Below are positions 27,848 through 39,965 of a DNA stretch of 64,000 nucleotides, piece by piece. This DNA comes from Anoplopoma fimbria. Lineage: Eukaryota; Chordata; Actinopteri; Perciformes; Anoplopomatidae. The notes beneath the pieces are model-generated. The model was not told the origin of the DNA, ran no database searches, and was given only the letters and a program-made list of their open reading frames with translations. Position 1 is the first letter of the stretch, and each line of letters starts with the position of its first letter. A program made the translations under genes and the position numbers. The stretch lies in contig NW_026553274.1 of assembly GCF_027596085.1 (NCBI RefSeq), positions 1 through 64,000 on the forward strand. Direction: 5' to 3'.

Positions 27848-28318
27848 TCAATAGCAAACGCTTTGATAGCAAAAAGCCAGGTGTAGATGCTTCAGATTAC
27901 CATCACAGACGGTTTGAAATCCCGTTGCCCAAAACCAACTCGGAAGAGGTTTGAAACACATTCTAGCCAGATGTTGAAAAGGTTTAAATGCATCTGTTTC
28001 TCCAAGACAGGATGTCATTTTACTCTCTTCCTGAATCGAACTGTGGCAGTAGTTCTTCTGTATCAATCTAATAAGTATTCCATATGGATGATGACCCCTA
28101 CATTTCAACATGTTTGGGTCATAACATGCATTGGAGGTTAACACTATACCCCCAACAGCAGCAACAATGTTGTGGTCCCTCACTGGCTTCCCAGCATAGG
28201 ACAGCAGGCGAGCAGATGCACTTTGGAACAAGGTCTCAGCAGTGTTGTGAGACAGCTTTTTTATGTGTTCTTCCACACTTCCAATTGTCGCTAGCTCGGA
28301 TTTTATAATTACCCTCAA
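27848..28318 (-). other. 156-codon open frame of unknown significance
   Basis: This is the longest minus-strand open frame outside recognised repeats, starting MRVIIKSELATIGSVEEHIK. I recognise no domain, repeat or family. It lies inside a nos1ap intron, antisense to the gene, with no evident promoter or polyadenylation context. A spurious frame is most likely; an undescribed mobile-element remnant is possible. Confidence 0.15.
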
Positions 28319-29042
28319 ATACTAAAAAGGTGCTGATGCTTTATTTTAGCCGTAGTGTGATTAAGGGACCATATCTGCATAACAAAAAATATTTTTGGAC
28401 TGGTTGAATGATGTAGGGAGCTCAATGTGTGACTGGTTACTAAAGCCCTGAAACAATTAGGATGCTTGATAGCGCTAGATGGAGGAGACCGGAGTCCCAG
28501 AGCTCATTATTTTTGGAGTGAAGCGTCTCAGTGCTGCTGATCTGCATTCTCAGCACTGCTCATACCACACTGGTGCAACTAATCAGCAGTTCTACATTTT
28601 AAATTCCAATTCTTGTTTTGATGATGACTTGTTCTCTAAGGCATTATATTGGTGCTATTGGATGTCCGGATTATATGTATTTATTCATTAGTTAGTTCAT
28701 TTTCTTTTCCTGTTTATTTGCATCCTCAATCTTGGAACTTTTGTGAATTCAAAGTTTAAAAACTGATGAAAGTAGTTTTTTGTTTTTTTTTAACATGCTC
28801 AAACTCAGACACATCAGTGAAAAGTTTCTGAAGTATATAAATAGAATTAAGTAAAGAAAAACTTAATATAGTTCATTTTTATTACTACAAATTGTTATGC
28901 AAAAATAATTCAGAATACGCTTCTGCCAAACCATTCAGCGTTTTGTTTATAGGTCTAACAGTTGTTTCTTTGTTAGGGTTCCTGTTTAAAATTGTAGTTT
29001 CTCTCAGACACTAAATATTGACTTCATCTCTCTCTCTGTCAG

Positions 29043-29204
29043 GCTTCAGAGGAGGCCTCCCTGCTGATGTCCAGCCCCAGGATGCTGCTCCCTCCATCGA
29101 GTACTCTCCCACCAGGTGGCCCCCTGTCTGTCCACCACCAGATCCAGCTGCTCCAACAGCAGCTGCAGCAGCAACAACAGCAGACACAAGTGGCTGTGGC
29201 ACAG
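29043..29204 (+). CDS. nos1ap: nos1ap exon: Ser/Pro and Gln-rich linker
   Basis: The acceptor ctctctctgtcag|GCT follows a good polypyrimidine tract, and the donor is GCACAG|gtatgt. The exon is 162 bases (54 codons, phase 0 to 0). It encodes ASEEASLLMSSPRMLLPPSS, then GGPLSVHHQIQLLQQQL, then QQQQQQTQVAVAQ. The SPRMLLP, HHQ(M/I)QLLQQ and TQVAVAQ blocks match human NOS1AP as remembered. The glutamine tract leads into the coiled coil encoded by the next exon. It is coded by mixed CAG/CAA triplets, which should make it less prone to slippage than a pure CAG run. The phase demands that the previous exon end in phase 0, which independently argues that one base is missing there. Confidence 0.95.
29145..29189 (+). 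repeat. coding CAG/CAA (polyglutamine) tract
   Basis: Fifteen codons include ten Gln codons, six of them consecutive, interrupted by CTG/CTC leucines and one ACA. The gene family carries a glutamine-rich stretch at the same place in mammals. Length variation between individuals is possible. Confidence 0.85.
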
Positions 29205-30827
29205 GTATGTCTCTTGTACATACACAACACACCCTTTTTGCCTACAACTAGTAGAAGACATGCTCTTTTCTATTTTAGTAATGTATAGCAGCATCCAAAT
29301 GATAATACAATATGAGGAAATACAGTATATCTGATTCGACTCTAAGCATTGCAGCACTAGATTTTAACTTTTGGCACAGACAAAATGTAAAATTACGCCT
29401 TCCGTTGTATTCAAAAATCCCATTAATGCCAGATCTACAAGTTGCATTACCGTGTATCAAGTCCTCGTGCACTGTGAAGGTGCACTTTAGTGAGACGGAG
29501 GTGTAATTTCATTATGATGCTCAGAGGATGTAAGTAAATTGTTGCATCAACAGAGAAATGGTACATAGAAGTAACATGCTCGCTCTTATACTTGATTCTT
29601 GCATTATATTGAGTCTTGCAACAACCCACTTAAATACAGGCATTTTAGACTCTGCCTTCTTCCGGGTGAATTTTAGTTGGGTTTTTTTGACAACACAAAA
29701 AGAAACAAATGCCATGTGCACACAAAACCCAAACCAATGTTCTCAAGTGGATGGTTAGAATTAGAGCCCTTTTAAATAAGTAAGGGACCAAGAAGTGATG
29801 AGAAGTACACCAATATTTATTAGCCCACTCGCCATTCTTGGGGTGTCAGTAAACCCAAATAAGTTAGCGGTTCCACAAACCTATGTTAAAGTGAACAAAG
29901 TACATGACATCATATACTTGCGGAAACTGTGCCTGTCAATTTTAAGGTTAAGGTTTATTTTAACTCAATCTAATCATATTTTGTCTATACCCACTTATAA
30001 AGCATTAGGATGGGCAGAGTTGATTTAAAAAATGCATTCTAATACAATAACTTATTATCTGGTAAAAAATAGTCAGTAACCTTTTCCAATGTAACTTAAT
30101 TACTTTTGGATTACCTTCATACAGAGTATGCAATATCAGCAGTACCCAAAATAATTAAATTAAATTAACCTGAATGCAGATTTATTGACATACCGCCATT
30201 TGATGCTGGGAAACAACTTGGCAAAAAGAATAATCTTGATTAACTGGAAAATGCTTAAACCATCCTGCTTTGCAATGTACTGTGGTGTTCCCCTGTTTTT
30301 ATTTACATACTAAATAATGGTGAAATTACGACCCAGTGAATATATTTTTTGCCAACATGGGCCACACATGCCTCAATTTACCTGTGCGCGATGGCTACCT
30401 TGCTGAAATACTGTACTCCTGCTAATAACCCCCTTTTTTACTAAATGTATCTGTAATCTGTTCACGTCCTTTTTGTCTGTACTAACACGTTCCTTTTATT
30501 TTATCATTATTATGTTTGCCGTTCTATGCAATCCATTACTCCCAAAGACACGTCAGGGGCGCTTGGAGACTATTCCTTGAAAATAAATCTTGAAATATGA
30601 AAATAAGCATTTCCTGACCACAGTGCCTGAGGAAAAGAAATGTGTGATCAGTTGCAAACACTCAAAGATCATTGACAGAGTGAAGATGATCAAAACCTAC
30701 CTGCCATCCAATCCCATGGATTTTAAAAGAAAACTTAGAATCAAGTGCACACAGCATCAGACATCATTCACATAGCTTGGGAGAAGTAACTAGTGACAGC
30801 AATGGCTTCAGGCCTATGAGCAAGATC

Positions 30828-30830
<3 letters not shown>

Positions 30831-30900
<70 letters not shown>
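30831..30900. repeat. (AC)n microsatellite
   Basis: 35 uninterrupted AC units. A second (AC)n tract begins about 100 bases downstream. Confidence 0.97.
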
Positions 30901-30905
<5 letters not shown>

Positions 30906-30997
30906 TGCAGTTTTTCAGCCTGCTTGCAAAAGGCCTCAAGACTTAAAACTGCAATTTCACAACTCAACACATCGTCTTTCTCATACACTTGCACTCT

Positions 30998-31001
<4 letters not shown>

Positions 31002-31062
<61 letters not shown>
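31002..31062. repeat. (CA)n microsatellite
   Basis: About 30 CA units on the same strand as the tract at 30831. The 100 bases between them look unrelated to either repeat. Confidence 0.97.
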
Positions 31063-31064
<2 letters not shown>

Positions 31065-31904
31065 CTGACCCAGAAGTGTCTCGTACTGTTAAATACTGAT
31101 GTCTGGTAGCTCCCAGAGACGGATACAGTGTGTCCTCCTGATTAAACTGCGTTTTCACACTGAGCTTTGCTGATCACTTGTCATGACCTGAACAACGGAC
31201 AGACTTCTGCTACGACTGACACATTCGGATTGTGTGTGCCCAGACCTGAATGCCATTAATTAAACCTCGATGCAGCCAGAGGTCACTTCCCGCACGCAGG
31301 GACTCCGGTGTAGACTTTTTTGTAAATGATTCAAAACTGCTTGGCACCTAAAAGGAAGTATTTTACCTAATGTGGAATATTTCAAGTGAGGATGAGTCAA
31401 CTAATACGTGACATTTGGGTCTTAAGCCATTCACCAAGGTTTCCCAAGTGCTCCTGATTTGACTGAGCTGCTGTAACTGTAACCACTCAGCATCTAAAGT
31501 ACTTTCCAGTGACTCCTCATTTGTCTTAATTTAAGGCTGATTTGTCTAGTGGGTCTTAATCTGTGTGCTAGGGTTGCCATTGTCTGTCATCTAGTTACTG
31601 TATGTAACGGTTGCTCTTTAAATGACTATTTGAGTAATCAAAAAGACAATTCACACATAGCCAATCTGTGTTTCCCAACCTGGGGGTCATAAGATGAATG
31701 TGAAAGGTATAAAGATAAATAATGTGATAGGAATCTTTGCTTTTTTTCACTTGAAAAGCTAGATAGTTCTACCTCTGCTGAAAATATCCCAGAAATTTAG
31801 AGTCCAGAGTTAAACCTCCAGTTTACAATGCTCTTGTCCCTGACTTTAAAAAAATGAGGCTTTGGTGCATTTTTCTGTTATGTACTACTGTAAATTAAAA
31901 ATAT

Positions 31905-32045
31905 TTGGCTGTTTATGTGTTGATAGGACAAAACACAATATTTTAAGACATCACCTTGGCCTCTTTGGAAATTCTGGTTGGCATGTTTTTTTATAACAAA
32001 ACCAGAGAATAATACAAAATAATTATCAGTAAAGTGTGCATAAAG
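31905..32045. repeat. AT-rich dispersed repeat (ATTAATCG-type family), copy 1
   Basis: The stretch ggacaaaacacaatattttaagacatcaccttggcctctttggaaattctg resembles, from memory, an abundant fish repeat whose ends read like GATTAATCGATTA. The same words recur inverted at 39540-39640 (cccaaggtgacataatttgtaca). I cannot name the family or set exact ends. Confidence 0.5.
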
Positions 32046-32237
32046 TGTTTTGAAGCAGGTGTTTTTTTGTTGGACTGAATAAGTTTTATAAAAACTATCT
32101 GTCAATTTGAATTCAATCTACTATTTTGAGGAATTGGCAACCACATTCTTGGCCTTTGATTGCCATTAGTGGCAACACCTTTTTAAAAATATATAAAAAT
32201 AGGGCAGAAAACAGCAAAACATGCAACCCAGTCTCTT

Positions 32238-32415
32238 TAGCTGTTTGTGAGAGGGGATTCAACTGTCTAAGCAGAATCGAGACAGGTTTCTGACAGTAGA
32301 GATGATCGACATGCTGATGTTGGTGTCATTTGAGGGACCCACAGTCCAAGACTTCAATGCTGAAGGACCAATGGATGTGTTGTGGGAATCAGCACAAATA
32401 TCCAGAAAACGTAAA
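32238..32415 (+). pseudogene. hAT-family transposase relic (C-terminal dimerisation region)
   Basis: The + strand reads CERGFNCLSRIETG at 32246-32287. After a one-base frame change it continues LTVEMIDMLMLVSFEGPTVQ and then DFNAEGPMDVLWESAQISRK. This closely follows the C-terminal hAT dimerisation domain of ZNF862/KIAA1586-like domesticated proteins and their parent transposons (CERGFSxxNRIKT...L...L..LMR.S.EGP....F). A few residues after ETG are missing. No upstream catalytic part is visible, so it is a short dead fragment. It could derive from a hAT transposon or a retrocopy of a domesticated gene. Confidence 0.65.
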
Positions 32416-32742
32416 ATTTGAAAGGGAAACAATGGATTAACAATCGACCTGTGACTTGCTGGATTCATTTTTGAGGGATCTGTGAAGAACATATCAACAT
32501 CTGCACTACTGCTAATTTGTTTACCAGAAATTAAGGGTGGAGACGTTAACTGACAGCACATACGATTCAAATCAGACAAAACCCAAACTACAAAGATTGA
32601 GTTTGTTTGGTCGATGCAATAAAGCTTTTATGTCACATAGCTATTATTAATTTGATGTACAACAACATAGTATCTTGAGCTGATGCCTCGTTGCCAACCT
32701 GGCAACCACTTTTAAAAGTTCATGTTGAGCTGTGGTCTATAA

Positions 32743-32757
32743 ACACACACACACACA
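32743..32757. repeat. short (AC)n tract
   Basis: Seven AC units, followed by a T-run and an A-run. Confidence 0.8.
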
Positions 32758-35700
32758 ATTTTTTTTTTAAAAGTTTTTCTAGATAACAGGCTTCCTAAGT
32801 CAACAGTGAATCTCGAGAGTTTCAACTATTGTTAAAGACCAACTGTTTATTAGGAGGGAGAAGGTCTCTGTTCAAAACAAAAAAGCTTTCCCAGGTGTCG
32901 TTGCCTCAGTTTCACACCAGACTATAAAATGGCATTTCCAACTTTCTCTCTTCATTCTGTGAAACTATTTGTTGGAAATATTTCACAGGATCAAAAAGTG
33001 TCCAACTTAGTTATGTTAAAGCAAGATATAGCTTTTATTATTTCAAACACCTGGCCCCCCACGGATTTAACTGAGTTGTCAGGTTTGAGTGCAGCGCCGC
33101 CATAATAATGTTGTTGTACAATGTTAACGCAACAACACACAACCATGATAAACAAAGGCTTGCAGCTCAGAAAACATTAGTTATATTGAGTTGTCTTGAC
33201 CTAAAGCTATGTAGAATCCTTTTTCAAGATCTTCATGAAGTCAAACCCTATGATAGGGTTAGGGTTAGTTTGAGTTATGGTCGACATTTCTTCCGTTATA
33301 GTCATCTAATTGTTTTGTTTTTCAGGGCAAAATTACGCAGTTATTACAGTATAATATAATATACAACAGATACTATATATGATATCACCATTCTTCCAAA
33401 ATAAACTCCCAGTTGGTTTTCTTTGCAGCATTTCCATCGTACCATTCAGAAACTCCTGCATCTGAATTAGTTTTGTTTCTCGTTGTATTATTTATTTTTT
33501 TCTTCCTGAGCTGAAACCATTAAGACAAACAGGAAATGAACCTGCAACTATTATGATAATTGATCAATCATTTCCAAACAATTTGTTTATTGAATATCTT
33601 GGGGTTCTTTTTATATCGGTCATATGACGCAAGTCAAGCATTGGGATCTCTGGATTTGCGATTTGCATATTTACTGATGTTTTGTAGTATAAACAAATTA
33701 AACATTAATCATGAGTACATTCAACAGATTTATTAATGATGATAATATTCTCTCTAAAGCTTTCTTAGTAATGTTGCAGTATGGCAGCGTTTCTGACGTC
33801 CCAGCTTAATATGAAAGATATTACTTAAAAGTGGAGATTATTTTCACTGTTGCCCTCTGTGCTGATGATGAAGTGCCTGTGACTCTGTGGCCCGATGAGG
33901 AAACTTACTGGGGAAAATAGTCTTTATTTGGAACCCTGCTGCAGAGGCTGAGCAGAGGTCACAGTAAATGGAGGTAAATTAGCGAGCCGGCCAGCGCTAA
34001 TCACAGCTCACTCAAAGAAGAGTGGAGGTGGAGATGTTAAATGAAGTCAGGGAAGTGAGGGAACACGATGGACCCCTCTGTCCGTCCCTGTGTCTCTTCC
34101 CTGCTTGCTTACTGATCTTTCCTTCAGTCCTTCCTCACTCCATTTCCTTCCTTTCATTCCTTACTAATTTCTCCTGCTTTTGTTCCATACTTCCGCTTCC
34201 TCCCATCTCCTTTCAATCAGTTATTTTTAACCTGTTGTTTTCTCCTTCTCCTTCTGGCCCTAATCATCCTTTTCTCATGCCACCTTCCTTTCGTCCCTAA
34301 TTCATTTTCTCTTTGCATTAATTGGTGTGTCCTTCACTTGTCCTTCGCTCAAAACATCTACCTTCAATCCTCCCAAACTGTTGCTTTGACTTTTCTGGTT
34401 CTCTCTCACTTTATTAAGCACTTTCTTGCTTTCTTATGCACAGAAGTGCAAGTGCATTTTTGTAATGGTTTCCTTATCATTGCACCAGTAAATGATCTTT
34501 CCGTTATTCCCTCCGAAAATGAGATAAGAAAATAAAGACAAACAAGCATTGGAGGGGTTTCAAACACTTCCAAATCAAAGGGGCCGGGCGTGGGCAAGGA
34601 ATGCAATGATGGTAATCCTGTGTGAAGAGTACATCCTCCCCAACCAATACTGTGGAGTCACAACGCACAACCAATGGTCCTAATCCCCTTATGCTACCAA
34701 TGGGAGAGGCACTGTTTTTAATCTTGTATGAAAAAGAAATGGTATAATTTCAGCAATCTTGTCATCCAGTTTTTTATGACGTCTGCATTTTTAGATTAGG
34801 AGTTAAATCTCAAGGTTTTGGTTTTCTTGTTTTATCTCTGTATGTAGTGCCATGTGTTCTTTGCTACAGTGGTTTCACAGAGTCCTGTCCGCTCTGTGTG
34901 GCACTTATTCTAAACCCAAAACCGCAAGAAATTGAATCCACTGCATGTTGGTTGAATCACAGGGAGCCGACTGCAAGAACTGTAGGAAATATCTTTTGTA
35001 TTTTACTGTATGTTAAAATCAGTTAAATAGAGAGGTGTTTTCCATTTTAGGAAGAGAGAATATCAAACTGTTGTGAGAGAAGGAGTTGGGGAGAGGAAAA
35101 TTTTCCCCGGGCGCTGTTCTGTTCTGGGGAACGGTTTTGAACAAAGACAGCAATAAAAAGGAAGAGAGATGCTGCTTCCTAATTAGAGCTGAAAGAAGTC
35201 ACTTCAGTCGCTTGAAGCTCCTTCAATTTCACGATGCTCAGATAAGATACGGCAGAAAACATTGGGTGGCACTAGGTTTACTACCAAGGGACCACCGCAG
35301 GGAAACACAAGTGGAGCACCTTTTTAATTGGATCTTTGTCGGGGTTCTACTTTCAGTAGGAGTTTTTAGATCTACTCTCTTTAAGTTTTAAAAGGAATAT
35401 CGACACTTCTGACATCCAGGCTTAAGGGGTTTGTTCTTCCTTTGTTGTGCATTTACTCTGTGATCTTTGGATGAGGAATTTAATTGTGTTGGTTTTTATA
35501 CAAATCTGTTGCAGCACTGATGCACACCTCCATGGAAAAGGTATTAGATTATGTGGAAATAAGAGTTTTAGCAGCATCAAAGGTCTACATTTCCACACAC
35601 AAATTGACTTACTGATGCAGGAGAAATAATAGTTTTGGTAATAAATAGATATTGTGATGCAAAATGGATTGTGGTCATGCAGTATAAAAGAGTCACCTTG

Positions 35701-37382
35701 ATAATGGTACCATCATTATCCTGTGCAATGTCTTGATATCATTTAGTATATAGTATCTTCTTTTGGTCTAAATATATATTCTACTATTTGCTTTACTTTT
35801 GCAGACCACCAGTGACATTCAGTGTTGGTACTCGGCTTTGTTTAACATTGTGTATGAAGGTGAATAACGATTACTTTATTCATATTGCAATTTTCAAAGC
35901 AAGAGTTATGAAGCCCTTTAAAGAGCAAACATTAAGACTAATATTATGTACATTCAAAAAGACAATAATACATAAAACAAAGATAAACCAAAAGCTAACA
36001 AAAATAAATAATAAGCCATGAATAAAGTAATGATTATCTGATTTTAGTTTTTTACCACAACCACGGTCGTTCTCTAACCTTTAAGTTGTAGTTGTCCCTG
36101 TAAACATGACAACCAAGCTCCTCTAACCTTAAGAAAGTGGTCAGAGCATCAGATTAGAAAATACTTCTATGTGTAATTCTAGAGGGCATGGGCAAACTAT
36201 GTATTTTGTCTTTTAAATATGGATTAAAATGTTGAACTAGAGTCGGTTCAGGTCAAGGGTCTCCAACAAACAATCCTGATTAATATGCTTATTGCATGTT
36301 GTATTTATTTACGAATTAAGTGTTCAGGTTTAGCCATAAAAAGACAACGAGATGGAGACACAAATGGCCAGATGAACAGACATAAAGTGGACCAAAGGAA
36401 GCAGAGAGATACAGCTAATGTCTTATAATCTTATCAATTTTATATGTTGGACCAGCCTCTTGTTTCCACAGAAACTGGGTCTGGTCATTTGCACCATGAA
36501 ACCAAATTTGACCTTGTGTGGCTGCATCACAACGAGACCTTGTTCTCTTTTTGATCAGATATTCATACGACAAAGCCATGGTCTGACTTTTAAAAGTATT
36601 TTTTTTTGCTTATCTTGCTTTGTTCACTACTGTTTATGCATGAGATTGTCCAATGCCCCTTTACCAGCCATTGCAGCTCTGTGAGAGACATTCAACATGG
36701 ACAGCATCAGGACAAATGTGAAACTTGCCCCCAAGGCCTCAGTATGAACCATGCAGGTGTGGCTGATGCTCCATTAGAGGTGTCAGCAGGGCAGCATAAT
36801 GTCAACCTCAAGCTGCACTCTTCTTCAGCTCAAGATGGGCTCCTGTCGGCTGTAAATTACACAGCCGAGTCATCATCAGGGTGTGGGTCTTTACAAATGA
36901 GTTCTGCAGAGGCAGCTTGGCCGCAGCACAATCTGAAATCACCTCGATTTGTTGGCAAGTACAAGGATAATGGAAGTAGATGATTGTCTTCCTCAACACT
37001 TGTTTTTATCTGTCGGACCAGTGGATGTTAGATGGAGGCCTTGGGACAGAGGCTGTGGATTTAAGACTCCTTCTTGTATTTCTCTGCCTCACTGGCTCCT
37101 TATTAGGGCGGGAAGAAACTGATGAGGTTTCATCTTAGAAAAAAAGTATTTATGTCTGAAATAAAAAATGATAAGCAGGAAGAGAACCAATGAGGCAATG
37201 AGAGAGGAGATAGAGATGTGAGAGAACAAAGATAGGTGTATAAAAATATCTATTTTTTAACCAATAGTTTGAGTTAAAACAGAAATCCAACAAAGAGGTT
37301 ATTCTCCATAAAATGACCCTTTCTTTATATTTAGTTCAATACTACTGATAATGATGTCGATTGCACGTTGTTTTGAGAGTGC

Positions 37383-37530
37383 TAAAACGATTAAGTGAAC
37401 AGTCAGTTCGTCTGTTAAAAATAAATAGATAACAACTGAACTGAGGATTGGTATTTTTTCACTATTTCATGACATTTTACAGGCAAAATGATAAATAGAT
37501 CAAAGCTTTCAATTTAAATTATAATCAAAC
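37383..37530. repeat. AT-rich dispersed repeat, decayed copy
   Basis: This contains aacgattaagtgaacagtca and, further on, cactatttcatgacatttta then caaaatgataaatagatcaa. These are words of the same family as the copies at 31905, 39484 and 52960. It is diverged, and its ends are not defined. Confidence 0.4.
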
Positions 37531-38387
37531 TGTTAATCAGAATTAATAGTAACTCCAATTTTAATAAGAGGGGTATTTTTGATACTTAATCTATTATAAA
37601 TCAGTCATGTTAGAATAAAATTCATATCCAAGCACAAGCAGAAACGTCAATTTGAAGACATCATTTCCATTTTTGTCTATAAATATAGGTGTGTGGGGGG
37701 GGTGTATTAATGTTAGTAGACATCATTATGCTACATAATCAGGTACTGAAAGCTGAAGCACCCAACAGGCTCAGCAATAACACGGGAGATATTGATGGAA
37801 ATATGTACTGAACAAGACAACATTGTGCTACATCACTAGATACAGTACTAATTGGAACAGCAACACAATCTATTAAGTAATGACAAAATAAAACTGTTAA
37901 GTAAACATCTGGATTTAACCTCATCACAGCATTTTTAATAGATTTTCAGACAGCTCATGAAATACTGAAGGTCTTTCTGGAGCATTTTCTGCAGTGTATC
38001 AAATGCCAATTACAGTTTATTTGTAGTTTCCCCTTTGATATGTGTCCCCACTGACGTCAAGAACCAAGATATCAATGCTACCACGGTAACCACATCAAGC
38101 TGAAATGAGAAAGCAGGGAGTCATTACGAGTTTCAATGACTTGCACCTCCACACGAGGCCCCGTCATTCACAGCGCTTTGAGAATACTATACTGCTCTTG
38201 TCGGCCCTTCACACCAGCTGCCTGCTTAGTAATTTTAGGGCCACCTGTTCTGCCGAACTCTGATTAAGCTTTTTATGTTCACAGCAGAGTAGAAATGGTT
38301 TACTGACAGGAAGCCATTAGACAAAAGAAGAAAACTTCAAGAAGCACTTCAAGATTCTTACTTTTCAACACGCATGTAGTGTTGCTA

Positions 38388-38755
38388 GGGCTGCACGGTG
38401 GTGTAGTGGTTAGCACTGTCGCCTCACAGGAAGAGGGGCCGGGGTTCAATTCCCGGGCTGGACAACCTTCTGTGTGGAGTTTGCATGTTCTCCCCGTGTC
38501 AGCGTGGGTTCTCTCCGGGTTCTCCGGCTTCCTCCCACAGTCCAAAGACATGCAGCTTAGGTGCATTGAAGACTCTAAATTGCCCGTAGGTGTGGATGTG
38601 AGTGTGAATGGTTGTCTGTCTATATATGTCAGCCCTGCGACAGACTGGCGACCTGTCCAGGGTGTACCCTGCCTTCACCCATTGACAGCTGAGATCGGCT
38701 CCAGCACCCCTGCGACCCTTAACTGGATAAGCAGGTTACGGAAGATGGATGGATA
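38388..38755 (+). mobile_element. tRNA-headed SINE-like repeat, full length
   Basis: The head (ctgcacggtggtgtagtggt, then tagcactgtcgcctcac, then gggttcaattcccgggc) has tRNA-like pol III A-box (TAGTGGTTAGCAC) and B-box (GGTTCAATTCC) motifs. The body has the very common fish words ctccccgtgtcagcgtgggt and cagtccaaagacatgcag, and the end is gaagatggatggata. It is about 370 bp. I recognise it as one of the most widespread teleost dispersed repeats but will not commit to a family name. It is not a tRNA gene, because no cloverleaf can be completed after the B box. Confidence 0.85.
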
Positions 38756-39483
38756 AAAGCATGTTTTGACATTCTCTCCTTTAGTACCTCTTTGTTTATT
38801 ACACCGCTGACATTTGAAGTCTTGCTGGAATATGTTCAAATTCCAGGGTTGAGCTTCATTAAAGTATTGAGAGAGCCACGCAGCCTCTCATGTCAGAAAG
38901 TCATTAGTAAGAGGGCTCTTTCAACACACTAGGCTTCTTCTAAACCATTCTCATGATTTGAAACCTTGAGAATCTGTCCTTTCAAATTGTTGAAAGCAAT
39001 TATGTTCTCAGGTTTGGAGTTGGCTCGGTCGGCTGAGGTGGGACCACTAACATTTGATTTGGAGAGTACTTTGAAGTAAAAAGGGACTCATTGCTGCGAC
39101 AAGTTTGTGTGTGTGTGGACGTGTGTGTGGACGTGTGTGAACTGAATGAACAGTGTCTCTTTCCTTCCCTCACACCCTCCTATATAAATGATTCAGAGTG
39201 TTAAATAAGTTTTAGCCTTCTGTCTGAAATTGAAATGGAGCCTCTGCTTTAATTTTGCAGACCACAGCAGACTGTGGCACTAAGGCTACACGAGGATCAG
39301 AGCCACCTGTAATAAAAATGTAATAGATGGATATAAAGCCACAGAAATGAAAAAGATCTAAAAATCTTTCAACCCTGTTTTCTTCAGTAACTTGGAGACC
39401 ATCAGAGTGTGTGTATTTACATTTATATAAGTGTACATAGACAGAGATTAAATAAAAGACAGAAACCAAAGATAAAATGAATT

Positions 39484-39965
39484 ACCGATTAGTTAGTTTA
39501 TTTATTAATTGACTAATCTTTTTGTCTATGAAATATTTGAAAATAGTGAAAATGCCCAACACAGAGCCCAAGGTGACATAATTTGTACAAAAGTCAACAG
39601 GATTTAGGATTTTACAATGATATAAAAGATATAATAGCAGAATATACTCGACCCCACGACACCAGTGAGGTACCGGTCAATGTTTGCCATTTATACTTAA
39701 AAGTGACCTTATCAACATAAGATACTGATGACTGAAAAACAGGCATGTAACAAAAACACACTTACTTAATAAATAAAAAGAGCACACTTGCAAACACACT
39801 ATTAGCAAACAACATGTATGCAGTTAAAAATTGTAAAAGAAATGAATGATTATGATGGTTGTGCTTAACACTTGAGAAGAATCAGATATATAGTTTTCCT
39901 AATGGCCTGCCGAATAATTAATTATTTTTCAAAATATTCATTATTTTCCTACTAATCCATTTTAT
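39484..39965. repeat. AT-rich dispersed repeat, copy 2 (inverted)
   Basis: It starts accgattagttagtttattt, runs through gtgaaaatgcccaacacagagcccaaggtgac, and ends near aataattaattatttttc...ttttcctactaatccatt. The ends resemble each other in inverse orientation, as for a long-TIR non-autonomous DNA element. It shares internal words with the copy at 31905 on the opposite strand. Confidence 0.5.

Noticed and set aside
33252..33270. Telomere-like gggttagggttag
   Set aside because: Only two units, common by chance, with no extended array.
34075..34330. Pyrimidine-rich stretch with an open frame (92 codons at 34022-34300)
   Set aside because: A CT-rich low-complexity tract gives a Ser/Pro/Phe-rich pseudo-protein. 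No exon follows it.
36606..36983. 125-codon + strand open frame
   Set aside because: Composition is mildly protein-like, but there is no motif, no exon borders and no relation to nos1ap.
38388..38465. tRNA-like sequence with A and B boxes
   Set aside because: It is the head of a SINE-like repeat. The cloverleaf cannot be completed, and typical repeat body sequence follows.
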